A DNA stretch of 38,877 nt, taken from positions 1-38,877 of the forward strand of contig UQRY01000016.1 of NCBI GenBank assembly GCA_900543675.1, given 5' to 3'. The notes beneath the pieces are model-generated. The model had not been told where the DNA came from and did not search any database. It saw nothing but the letters and a program-made list of their open reading frames with translations. A program made the translations under genes and the position numbers. The stretch's first letter is position 1. Each line of letters begins with the position of its first letter. This stretch comes from an uncultured Mycoplasmatota bacterium (GTDB taxonomy: Bacteria; Bacillota_I; Bacilli_A; RF39; UBA660). Below, in pieces: positions 1 to 7,539 of this stretch.

Positions 1-99
1 TCTTGTAAATTAAATGTTACTTCATAAACCTGCATTTAGTCTAAAAATTCACGTTTTTTTAAAATTGCTATTATTTCGACATAGAATAAAGTAGGAGGG

Positions 100-786
100 A
101 TGTTGTTGAAATTTATTGTCAAAGACGGTGTTACTAGTCGAAATACGCCAGCTAGTAGTAAAAAAGCTTTAGAATTGACTATTCATACTTTACATGTAGA
201 TGGGGTAGAAACCAATGTATACTTAACAAAGGATGATTGTCTAATTATTTATCCAGAGGAACGTATTTATGGAATACCGATTATTGAACAAAACTTTACT
301 GATTTACGTGGGTATAATTTAGGGAGTAGGGTAAAACATCATTTTCTTATTCCTTTACAGGAAGCATTAGATGTATTTAAGAATTCTAAGAAGGAATTTG
401 TTTTACAACTATCTGATCATGGAAATAAAAATCGTCAATATGTGGAGAAAATTATATTTTTAATTAGTCAATATCCTGAGATTAATATATATTTAAAAAG
501 CGATAGTGAAGAAATAATAACTTTATTATCTAATTCTAAAATACAACATCAGGTGGGAGCAATTATCGATTCTTTTGATTCTAAACTATGTCATTTTCCG
601 TTAGATTTTTATTCTCTTAATATAGAGAATATGGATACTAATCAAGCTCTTGAACAATTAGCTAATGGTAAAGTTTTGATGACAGAGCAGGTGAATACTG
701 TAGAACAAGTACGACAACTTGAGCAGTGCTTTCATGACTATTTAGAGCAACTACATTGCGTTTCGTCTTTTCCATTAAAACAGTAA
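100..786 (+). CDS. Degenerate glycerophosphodiester phosphodiesterase-like protein
   Basis: A 228-residue cytoplasmic protein with no signal peptide. Residues 5-55 follow the opening of the GDPD TIM barrel (HRG...ENT...A...G.D.vE.Dv.lTkD...v..HD), but the key positions differ: the HRG site reads VKDGV, the metal-binding ExD reads ETN (37-39), and the usual HD reads YPE (51-53). I therefore infer the fold without the known phosphodiesterase activity. The start is uncertain: AGGAGG at 93-98 lies only one base before the ATG at 100, while the TTG at 106 has ideal spacing and would remove two residues. It ends just before the promoter of the next operon and looks monocistronic here. Assignment to the fold rests on pattern recognition only. 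Confidence 0.6.
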   Translation: MLLKFIVKDGVTSRNTPASSKKALELTIHTLHVDGVETNVYLTKDDCLIIYPEERIYGIPIIEQNFTDLRGYNLGSRVKHHFLIPLQEALDVFKNSKKEFVLQLSDHGNKNRQYVEKIIFLISQYPEINIYLKSDSEEIITLLSNSKIQHQVGAIIDSFDSKLCHFPLDFYSLNIENMDTNQALEQLANGKVLMTEQVNTVEQVRQLEQCFHDYLEQLHCVSSFPLKQ

Positions 787-832
787 TTTTGTTATAATCT
801 TTTGACTTAAAAAACAGGATCGCTTTTCTTTA

Positions 833-855
833 TATCCTATGTTATAATAAGGATA
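833..855 (+). promoter_or_regulatory. Extended -10 promoter flanked by an inverted repeat
   Basis: TGTTATAAT at 840-848 is a perfect extended -10 element about 26 bases before the start at 874. It sits in the spacer of an inverted repeat, TATCCT at 833-838 and AGGATA at 850-855. The repeat could be an operator for the four-gene operon that follows, but no regulator is visible nearby. No good -35 box stands 17 bases upstream. Confidence 0.6.
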
Positions 856-873
856 GGTGAGTGTGGTGATAAA

Positions 874-1500
874 ATGCTTAAGAAAGTGATCTTGTTTTCA
901 TTATTTTTATTCTTCATGATTTTTCCAATGTCAGTATTCGCTTTAAACGAAGTAAATGTTTATTTCTTTTATAGTCCAACTTGTAATATTTGTAGTCAAG
1001 AAAAAGCATTTTTGGAAGCGTTGCAACAAAATAAATATCCTAATTTACGAATTTATTATTATGATACTTCAGAAGATAAAAACTTAGCTTTAATGAATCA
1101 GGCAAAGGAACTATACCAGGAGACAACAAACGGTGTGCCATTTACGATTATTGGAGATACTGCGTTTGCGGGATTTTCACAAGGAAGAAAATGTTCTATT
1201 CAGAAAGATATCTACAAGTATTCTTATAATAATTATGAGAATAAATTTGGTACTACGATTAGTGGAATAACGTATCGTACTGATTTAGAAGGTGATGTCG
1301 AAGAATATGAAGGTGACGAAGATTACATGATCGAAGAAAATCCTGGAGGTAGTTCGACAGACGAACAGACGACGGAAGAAAAGGATTCCTTATTTGATAA
1401 TCCTAAATTTAGGTCTAGTCTAATTTTGGTTTTATGCGGAGTAATTTTAGGAATTATTGTTTTATTCCTTACGTTCTTTGAAAGGAGGAATCGTCATTGA
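874..1500 (+). CDS. Membrane-anchored thioredoxin-like protein
   Basis: A 208-residue extracytoplasmic protein. Residues 1-23 form a signal peptide or signal anchor. A thioredoxin-like domain follows with the motif CNIC (C37, C40) after a typical FYSPT strand end and a cis-proline loop GVPFT (P89). An acidic low-complexity stretch (about 136-172) links it to a C-terminal membrane segment (about 180-202) with a basic tail. It probably performs thiol oxidation, reduction or isomerisation at the outer face of the membrane; the exact role cannot be read from the sequence. Its stop overlaps the TTG start of the next gene by four bases, so the two are translationally coupled. Confidence 0.75.
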   Translation: MLKKVILFSLFLFFMIFPMSVFALNEVNVYFFYSPTCNICSQEKAFLEALQQNKYPNLRIYYYDTSEDKNLALMNQAKELYQETTNGVPFTIIGDTAFAGFSQGRKCSIQKDIYKYSYNNYENKFGTTISGITYRTDLEGDVEEYEGDEDYMIEENPGGSSTDEQTTEEKDSLFDNPKFRSSLILVLCGVILGIIVLFLTFFERRNRH

Positions 1501-2180
1501 CCTGGTTTATTATAGGAATTGTCGTTTTATTGTTGATAATTTTAGGATGTTCGTTATGGATTGTAAAACTGACTAAACAAGAAAAAGAATATATGGAAGT
1601 GTCTAATCAGTATTTAAAAGATATTGGTAAGAGTTATACGAAAGAAGAATTTAGCATAGCTATTTTTGAATTATATCGAAATATTATTCAAGCTGTTCAA
1701 GATGAAAATTATTTGTATTTACGAGAAGCTTTATCTGATGAAATTTATAATAGTTATCTAATGGCGATTAAGAATTCTAAGGAACGTCATGCGAAGACAA
1801 TTGTCGAAGATATGAATCCGATTTTTAGTAAGTTGATTAGTTTAGCTGTTAAAGATAATATGGAAATAGCGAAAGTATGGTTAAAAGTTAGTTATCATGA
1901 ATATATTATTGATACTACTCCTCCTAAACCTGAAGAATTGGGTATGAGAATGGAACCACGTATAATTGGTGGCAGTAAAACTAAGTTATTAGAAAAGGAA
2001 TATATTTTGACTTTGGTTAAAACAAGAGCAGAAAAAGAAAGTGTTGTTTGTGCTAATTGTGGATATGTGACGAATATTGTAACCAGAAATGCTTGTGTTC
2101 GTTGTGGAGCGAATATTGTTAGTAGACATTATCATTGGGTAATGGTTGCTAAGGAAGAAACCCGTACGAGTAGTAAATAA
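1497..2180 (+). CDS. Tim44-like domain membrane protein with C-terminal zinc ribbon
   Basis: A 227-residue protein starting at TTG 1497, supported by AGGAGG at 1483-1488 and the TTGA overlap with the upstream stop. Residues 3-25 are a single N-terminal membrane segment. Residues 35-180 resemble the bacterial Tim44-like domain (an alpha/beta domain with helices, then a strand-rich half). The C-terminus holds a zinc ribbon: C185, C188, C200 and C203. In mitochondria Tim44 tethers the import motor to the membrane; the bacterial relatives have no well-defined role. The next gene encodes a membrane J-domain protein, which makes the pairing notable. Confidence 0.7.
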   Translation: MTWFIIGIVVLLLIILGCSLWIVKLTKQEKEYMEVSNQYLKDIGKSYTKEEFSIAIFELYRNIIQAVQDENYLYLREALSDEIYNSYLMAIKNSKERHAKTIVEDMNPIFSKLISLAVKDNMEIAKVWLKVSYHEYIIDTTPPKPEELGMRMEPRIIGGSKTKLLEKEYILTLVKTRAEKESVVCANCGYVTNIVTRNACVRCGANIVSRHYHWVMVAKEETRTSSK

Positions 2181-3064
2181 TGTTAACTAAGAAAGATATT
2201 TATGTAAAACTAGGATACCGTGGAGAGTATACTAGAGAAGTAAAACGACGGTTTCGATTGTTATGTAAACGGTATCATCCGGATATTAATCATGGTGATG
2301 ATACAACAATGAAGTTGCTTAATCAAGTGATGGAAGAAATTGAGCAAGCTGAGTCTAATCGTAGTCCTATAAAGAAAGCTACTTATTCTAATGAAAAAGA
2401 AGAAACTTCTTCAGATAAAACTTTTTCTCCTGATCCAGAATTTGACAATGTTTTCCAACTTGTTCCTAAAGAAATATTAGAACAAAAAATCAAACAAATA
2501 GAAGAAAAGATAAAAACAATTACTGAAGAATTGACTAGTAAGAGTAAAAAAATTTATGAAGCTTATCAACAATATAATCAACTTCTAGAATTGATTGAAA
2601 AAGATAAGATCGATATTGCTTCATTGAAAGAAGAAAGTATCAAATATGGTAATCAATTATTCTTATTTTTTGGTATTTTAGTAGGCACTTTTTTTACTAT
2701 TTTGTTTTTTGGCATTATATTAGGAATTATGTATGGTCATTATCAGAATTTTTATTTCTGGTTAGTCTTACTTATTTTCTTTATATTAGGAGCAGTTTCT
2801 TTGCGGTTTCTACTTCGGGTTTTTGATAAGAAAAGATTCGTTGATGTTACTATTAGCAGTTGTTACGCTGTAAAAAATGAACGAATGGTAAAGTCATTTC
2901 AATTACAGGATAAGATAGCGAATATAGAAGAAGAGTATCAGATACTCAAAGACAATAGGAATAAATATGCTAATGATAGACAGTTGTATTATTATGAGAT
3001 TTCTAAGAAGCAAGATCGGGTAATACAGAGAGCAAAAACAAAAAGGTATAGTTCTAGGAGGTAA
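2180..3064 (+). CDS. Membrane-bound J-domain protein
   Basis: A 294-residue protein. Residues 1-60 form a J domain with the diagnostic HPD loop at 33-35 between two basic helices; this is the part that would stimulate a DnaK-type ATPase. A linker (60-95) leads to a predicted coiled coil (about 96-152), two membrane segments (about 159-186 and 191-214) and a second charged helical region (about 235-290) with a basic end. There is no Gly/Phe region and no DnaJ zinc domain, so it is a specialised J protein that would recruit DnaK to the membrane. Its ATG shares one base with the upstream TAA, indicating strict co-translation with the Tim44-like gene. Confidence 0.75.
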   Translation: MLTKKDIYVKLGYRGEYTREVKRRFRLLCKRYHPDINHGDDTTMKLLNQVMEEIEQAESNRSPIKKATYSNEKEETSSDKTFSPDPEFDNVFQLVPKEILEQKIKQIEEKIKTITEELTSKSKKIYEAYQQYNQLLELIEKDKIDIASLKEESIKYGNQLFLFFGILVGTFFTILFFGIILGIMYGHYQNFYFWLVLLIFFILGAVSLRFLLRVFDKKRFVDVTISSCYAVKNERMVKSFQLQDKIANIEEEYQILKDNRNKYANDRQLYYYEISKKQDRVIQRAKTKRYSSRR

Positions 3065-3066
3065 TC

Positions 3067-3396
3067 ATGAAAGATATTTTAGCTTATGAAAATAGTCGGA
3101 AATTACGTACATTTTGGTCAAATAATCAAACATTTAAGACAAGCTTAGTTATGGCATTAGTTTCTTTGAAACGAAGGTATGCCCGTGAAAAAGAAAGACT
3201 CTTGCGAGATCAAACAGGTAATAAAGTGGTTCCTTTAGAGGAGTATAAAGCTCGATACGAAGAATTAGAACAAGAATTCGGAGAGATTCGCAATTTGCTA
3301 ATGACTGGAGAAGAATGTCATCAAGCAGTTGAAAATTTTTCTACTTATGATAGTACTTATTATGCACAGCCATGCAAAAAGAAGTCATTACGTTGA
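3067..3396 (+). CDS. Small charged protein of unknown function
   Basis: A 109-residue protein I do not recognise. AGGAGG at 3056-3061 gives a clear start. It is mainly helical and charged, with a likely coiled coil at about 35-78, no signal peptide and no membrane segment. It is the last gene of the thioredoxin-like/Tim44-like/J-domain operon, two bases after the J-protein stop, so it may act with those proteins. Its final codons and stop lie inside the bidirectional terminator. Confidence 0.65.
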   Translation: MKDILAYENSRKLRTFWSNNQTFKTSLVMALVSLKRRYAREKERLLRDQTGNKVVPLEEYKARYEELEQEFGEIRNLLMTGEECHQAVENFSTYDSTYYAQPCKKKSLR

Positions 3397-3405
3397 CTTC
3401 TTTTT
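3376..3405. terminator. Bidirectional intrinsic terminator between convergent genes
   Basis: GAAGTCA at 3381-3387 pairs with TGACTTC at 3394-3400 around a six-base loop, extended by A-tract/T-tract pairing (3376-3380 with 3401-3405). It ends in T on the plus strand and in T on the minus strand. It closes the plus-strand operon and the minus-strand yidD-lipoprotein pair. Confidence 0.85.
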
Positions 3406-4275
3406 TTAATATAATTCGCTTTTTAAAAGATCAATATTATCATTCATTAATGAAATATAATCTTCTTTGTTATCTCGTTCAGTGTCGCTGATATTATCTA
3501 GCCGTTTAAAGGTTAAAGTCGCAATTCCTGTATCGGCGATGAGTTGATTTAGACTGTCGCTGTTTTCTGTTTTATCTAATAAGATGATATGACGAACGGT
3601 TTGATTTTGAATCATCGCTTTAACATCAGAGATTGTTTTTTCTGTAACTGGAGTAGTTGTATCATCTAAAGAAATAACGGTGAAACCATATTTTTCTAAG
3701 AATTTTAATGAGTCATTGTTGACAACGATTGTTTTTCTTGTTGCATTTTCAGCGGTTAATTTAATTTCGGCATCTAATTCAGAAAGAGTGATTTTGATTT
3801 CTTCGTAAGCCTTATCAATTTCTTTTTTTAAATAGCTGTTCGTGATATATTCATTTAATCCAGTTTTAATGTTTTGTGTAATCATCAATAGATTAGAAGG
3901 GTTTAACCATAGTTCTTCTTCGCCATAAGTTGTTTCCATACCACTTGTTGCATCGATAATCATCATATCGTGATTGTAATCTAATAATTCTAAAGCGATA
4001 TCTTTATCATCACTTAATCCATTATAGATAAATAGTTCTTTATTACTGTAGTCTTTAATTTGTTTATCATTTAATGTATAAGTCGAAATATCTGTACCAT
4101 CTGGATAAATAGAATTGACTAAGGAATGTTCTCCATAGAGTAGATTAGTTACGTACTCGTAAGGATATGCAGTCGTTACAATCTCGATTCCTTCTAAATT
4201 ATCTCTTTTAAAACAGCCAGAACTAAGTACTAAGACAAATAGTCCAAGTATACTTAATTTGATTAACTTTTTCAT
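3406..4275 (-). CDS. ZnuA/TroA-like lipoprotein lacking canonical metal ligands
   Basis: A 289-residue lipoprotein with signal peptide 1-20 and lipobox LSSGC (C21). Length and order match the cluster A-I metal-binding proteins: a strand with the AYPYEYVT motif, the PDGTD loop (58-62), the central long helix (about 136-178) and the KFLEKYGF segment (191-198). The three histidines that normally bind zinc or manganese are replaced by S64, E121 and N187, so metal binding in the usual way is doubtful. No permease or ATPase gene is adjacent. The ATG overlaps the yidD stop by four bases, with a GGAG ribosome site inside yidD. It could be an anchored structural relative or a receptor with changed specificity. 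Confidence 0.75.
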   Translation of the reverse strand: MKKLIKLSILGLFVLVLSSGCFKRDNLEGIEIVTTAYPYEYVTNLLYGEHSLVNSIYPDGTDISTYTLNDKQIKDYSNKELFIYNGLSDDKDIALELLDYNHDMMIIDATSGMETTYGEEELWLNPSNLLMITQNIKTGLNEYITNSYLKKEIDKAYEEIKITLSELDAEIKLTAENATRKTIVVNNDSLKFLEKYGFTVISLDDTTTPVTEKTISDVKAMIQNQTVRHIILLDKTENSDSLNQLIADTGIATLTFKRLDNISDTERDNKEDYISLMNDNIDLLKSELY

Positions 4276-4511
4276 TTTTTTCTCCTTTCCAATATGGGAA
4301 CTGGATCATAACCACTTGTCCCAAACGGATTACAACGCAAGATTCTACGAAAGGTTAAGTATCCCCCTTTCCAGAAACCATATCGTTTAATGGCTTCGAT
4401 TCCATAGTTGGAACATGTCGGAATATGACGACAGGTATAGTGCCAAGGACCGGGGATCAATTGGTAAATCTTTATGAGTCCAAGTGCGAAATATTTCAAA
4501 TAATTCTCCAT
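4272..4511 (-). CDS. yidD: Membrane protein insertion efficiency factor YidD
   Basis: A 79-residue protein matching the small YidD family over its whole length: an N-terminal amphipathic helix, the motif PGPWHYTCRHIPTCSNYG (21-38) with two of the family cysteines, and RILRCNPFGTSGYDPVP near the end. YidD assists YidC-dependent insertion of inner-membrane proteins. In many bacteria it sits beside rnpA and yidC; here it is instead coupled to a lipoprotein gene. No convincing ribosome site precedes the ATG, and the predicted transcription start falls at the ATG itself, so the message may be leaderless. Confidence 0.92.
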   Translation of the reverse strand: MENYLKYFALGLIKIYQLIPGPWHYTCRHIPTCSNYGIEAIKRYGFWKGGYLTFRRILRCNPFGTSGYDPVPILERRKK

Positions 4512-4517
4512 AACACC

Positions 4518-4546
4518 ATTTTACTATGTTTAGATAAATAAAACAA
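4518..4546 (-). promoter_or_regulatory. Minus-strand promoter for yidD and lipoprotein
   Basis: Read on the minus strand, TTGTTT (4546-4541) and TAAAAT (4523-4518) are separated by 17 bases. Initiation about seven bases further on falls at about 4511, the first base of the yidD start codon. The stretch 4547-4667 between this and the rnc promoter shows no gene. Confidence 0.55.
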
Positions 4547-4667
4547 GTTTTGTTTTTTGGTGGTTATTATCCTTAAAGGTTTTCTTCCTTATTTATCTTT
4601 TTAGTTTTTATGATGAGAAAAATGCCATGATTCTTAGGTTTAGGTTGTATTTTCCTATTCAATAAAC

Positions 4668-4696
4668 TTGATTAATCTTTAGTTTTGTAGTAAGAT
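4668..4696 (+). promoter_or_regulatory. Promoter of the rnc operon
   Basis: TTGATT at 4668-4673 and TAAGAT at 4691-4696 with 17-base spacing, about 60 bases before the rnc start. It is divergent from the yidD promoter and probably drives rnc through the gene ending at 9036. Confidence 0.55.
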
Positions 4697-4756
4697 GTTA
4701 AATGTATTTGGAACTTTGTCTTATTTAAAATGAATAAAAGGAAAGAGTGGTGAAGA

Positions 4757-5422
4757 ATGGATAAATTGTTTCAAAAGTTAGGGATTGTACCTAACAATAA
4801 AGATTTATATCGACTTGCTTTTTCGCATTCCTCTTATGTCAATGAGCGACATTTAAAAGCGGATTATGAACGTTTAGAGTTTTTAGGAGATGCGGTTTTA
4901 GATTTAGTAGTTAGTGATTATTTATATCGACATTCTGATAAAAAAGAGGGCGATATGACGAAAATTAGAGCGAGTTATGTTTGTGAAAATGCTTGTTTTC
5001 GTTATGCGTCAGATTTAGAGTTCAGTAATTATATTAAAGTAGGACATGGTGAAGAATTAGAAGGCGGTAGGTACAAGAAAGTGATCTTGGCCGATATTTT
5101 TGAAGCCTTTATGGGGGCTATTTATTTGGATTTGGGTTATGATACGGTAAGAAAGGTACTATTAGAGATTATTGTTCCTTATATTGAAGATGAATCGATT
5201 AGTTTTTTTCACGATTATAAAAGTGCTTTACAAGAGTTTATTCAGACGGAACAAAGAACGCTTCAGTACAAAGTAATTAAAGAAGAAGGACCGCCACATC
5301 AACGTACTTTTACTGTTCAAGTTAGTGTTGATGATATTATTTATGGGACTGGTTCAGCAAATAGTAAAAAAGAAGCTGAACAAGAAGCGGCTAGAAGTGC
5401 ATTAGAGAAACTTGCACGTTAA
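4757..5422 (+). CDS. rnc: Ribonuclease III
   Basis: A 221-residue double-strand-specific endoribonuclease that processes rRNA precursors and structured messages. The signature ERLEFLGDAVLDL is at 38-50, the second acidic catalytic patch ILADIFEAFMGA lies at about 110-121, and a double-stranded-RNA-binding domain covers about 152-221 with the SKKEAEQEAA motif near the end. Length is typical of Bacillota enzymes. It is the first gene of an operon with an RNase J-family protein, so both act in RNA processing. The usual smc/ftsY neighbours are absent. Confidence 0.95.
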   Translation: MDKLFQKLGIVPNNKDLYRLAFSHSSYVNERHLKADYERLEFLGDAVLDLVVSDYLYRHSDKKEGDMTKIRASYVCENACFRYASDLEFSNYIKVGHGEELEGGRYKKVILADIFEAFMGAIYLDLGYDTVRKVLLEIIVPYIEDESISFFHDYKSALQEFIQTEQRTLQYKVIKEEGPPHQRTFTVQVSVDDIIYGTGSANSKKEAEQEAARSALEKLAR

Positions 5423-5439
5423 AAATTCAGGGGTAAATT

Positions 5440-5868
5440 ATGGGAAAACAACAAAAGAAAATTAGAAAAAAAGTAGACATGTATTCTATATATGCCGAAG
5501 AGGATCGTGCCTATTTAATAGAGTCTTTAGTACTAGCAACTTCTGATCCCTTGTTTTTTACTGACCCGTTATTTCAAAATCAATATACTGTTTTGATCAA
5601 TGTTCAGAACTTTCTTGTTGCGGAATTAGAACAACTAAGAACGAAAAAAATTTCTAAGAAAAAATGGCAGATGTTGAAAGACGTTTACCGATTACAACAG
5701 GAAATGGCACATCTATTATCGGATTATGTTGAACTTAATCGTGTAGATCCTGTAGAGTATGTCGAACATGAATTAGAAGATAGTGAATTGGATTATGCCA
5801 ATTATATTTTATTATTACAGAAAAAAGTAAAAAAATATCAAAAAAAGAAAAGAGGAGGAAAAAATTGA
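5440..5868 (+). CDS. Lysine-rich protein of unknown function
   Basis: A 142-residue protein I do not recognise. It is helical, with a basic start (residues 2-12), an acidic middle to C-terminal part (about 95-120) and a strongly basic tail of lysines (127-141), so it may bind nucleic acid. It has no signal peptide or membrane segment. It lies 17 bases after rnc, and its TGA overlaps the TTG start of the RNase J-family gene, so it is translationally coupled to two RNases and may be an accessory factor. Confidence 0.65.
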   Translation: MGKQQKKIRKKVDMYSIYAEEDRAYLIESLVLATSDPLFFTDPLFQNQYTVLINVQNFLVAELEQLRTKKISKKKWQMLKDVYRLQQEMAHLLSDYVELNRVDPVEYVEHELEDSELDYANYILLLQKKVKKYQKKKRGGKN

Positions 5869-7520
5869 GTAAAATTAAGATAGTAGCCTTAGGTGGCTTG
5901 AATGAAAATGGAAAAAATATGTATGTCGTCGATGTTGACGATCAATTTTTTGTTTTTGATGCGGGATTAAAATTTGCGACTTCTAAGATGTTAGGGGTAG
6001 ATTATATTATTCCTAACCTTGATTATTTGATTCAAAATAGAAAGAAGATTCGAGGAATTTTCTTAACTCATGGACACGAGAGTAATATGGGAGCAATTAG
6101 TGATGTGTTACTTGCTTTACCAGAAGTTAGCGTTTATGCAACAAAATTTACGATGGAAATTGTAAAAAATGAATTGAAGGAAGCAGGAATTGAGCATGCT
6201 AGATTAAAAGAGATTCGCCCACATTCTAAGATTGATTTTGGTAATGATTTAGTAGTATTTCCGATCAGTGTGACGCATTCTATTCCTGATGCAGTATGTT
6301 ATGTTCTTTATACGAAGGATGGCGCAATCGTTTATACAGGAGATTTCGTTTTCGATTCGACGATGATGGGAAACTATAAAACAGATATTGGTAAACTTGC
6401 TTATGTTGGAAAACAAGGCGTACTTTGCCTACTTTGCGAATCGTTTTATGCTGAAAAACAAGGACATACTTCACCTAATAATCGAGTAAGTGATTTTATT
6501 CGTGAAGTACTTAGTAAAAATGAAGATCGTATTATTGCGACTATTCTTCCCGCTCATATTTATCGGGTACAAGAGATTTTTAATGAGGTAATGAAAACTC
6601 ATCGTAAGATTGTCGTTATGGGAAAAGGATTACAGGAACTAATTCATAAAGCTATCGAGTTAAAATATCTTACTATTGATCAGGATCGAATTGGGGATTT
6701 ATCTAATTTGTCAGATAAGGGAGTAGTTGTCTTAATTTCTGATGAAAAGGAAAAACCATTTGCGAACTTGGAAAGAATTATTCGTGGATTTGATAAATAT
6801 ATTAAATTAAAAGAAACAGATACGATTTTTATTACTGAGCCAAGTTACGAAGGAATTGAGAAAAGGCTTGCTTTAGTGATGGATGATATTGCGAAGGCTA
6901 ATGTCAATGCAGTTTGTTTATCTAGTAAGAAACATCTACTACATCACGCATCTCGTGAAGATTTGATGTTAATGATTAATTTAATGAATCCAAAGTATTA
7001 TTTCCCAGTTAAGGGAGAATATCGTCATCAATATATGAATGCGGAAGTAGCGGAAGAACTTGGGATTAAAAAAGAGAATATTTTATTAAAACAAAATGGT
7101 GATGTGGTAACTTTCTTAAATGGTGAATTAGTGGATACTAAGGAACATATTGATATCGATGAAGTATTAATTGATGGAAAAAATCAAGGGGATATCGGAG
7201 AACTTGTGTTAAAAGATAGAGAAATGTTAGGAGAAAATGGAATTGTCATTATCAGTGCGACGTTAGATCGGGCGACAAAAAAGATTTTAGCAGGACCAGA
7301 GATTGTAACTCGAGGATTTATTTTTGTCAAAGAAAATCAGGATTTAATTGCGGAGACGAAACGAGTTTCTCAGGAAATTATCGAACGAAATACGAATGAA
7401 GAAAATCATCGTGTTGATTATACAAAAATAAAAAATGAAGTACGTGAATCTCTTGGAAAATATTTTTATCGGGAGACAGAATGTAAACCAATGATTATTA
7501 CCGTAATTCAAGAAGTGTAA
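5865..7520 (+). CDS. RNase J-family protein, J2-like with degenerate active site
   Basis: A 551-residue protein with the full RNase J layout: metallo-beta-lactamase core, beta-CASP insertion (about 200-350), core again (350-440) and a C-terminal domain. The metal-binding motif HxHxDH reads HGHESN (69-74), with Asp and the third His replaced by Ser and Asn; H137 (THSIPD) and D159 (YTGDF) remain, while the SDST motif reads CESF and the SGHG motif before the S-R-E-D helix is lost. This resembles RNase J2 of Bacillota, which keeps little activity and works in complex with J1, so I infer a J2-type partner with an active J1 encoded elsewhere. The start is TTG 5865, with AGGAGG at 5853-5858. Confidence 0.85.
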   Translation: MSKIKIVALGGLNENGKNMYVVDVDDQFFVFDAGLKFATSKMLGVDYIIPNLDYLIQNRKKIRGIFLTHGHESNMGAISDVLLALPEVSVYATKFTMEIVKNELKEAGIEHARLKEIRPHSKIDFGNDLVVFPISVTHSIPDAVCYVLYTKDGAIVYTGDFVFDSTMMGNYKTDIGKLAYVGKQGVLCLLCESFYAEKQGHTSPNNRVSDFIREVLSKNEDRIIATILPAHIYRVQEIFNEVMKTHRKIVVMGKGLQELIHKAIELKYLTIDQDRIGDLSNLSDKGVVVLISDEKEKPFANLERIIRGFDKYIKLKETDTIFITEPSYEGIEKRLALVMDDIAKANVNAVCLSSKKHLLHHASREDLMLMINLMNPKYYFPVKGEYRHQYMNAEVAEELGIKKENILLKQNGDVVTFLNGELVDTKEHIDIDEVLIDGKNQGDIGELVLKDREMLGENGIVIISATLDRATKKILAGPEIVTRGFIFVKENQDLIAETKRVSQEIIERNTNEENHRVDYTKIKNEVRESLGKYFYRETECKPMIITVIQEV

Positions 7521-7539
7521 ATGAAAACAGGGAGAAAAT

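Noticed and set aside
6280..6474. Antisense open frame inside the RNase J-like gene, and similar frames in other genes
   Set aside because: They mirror codon use of the sense genes and lack ribosome sites.
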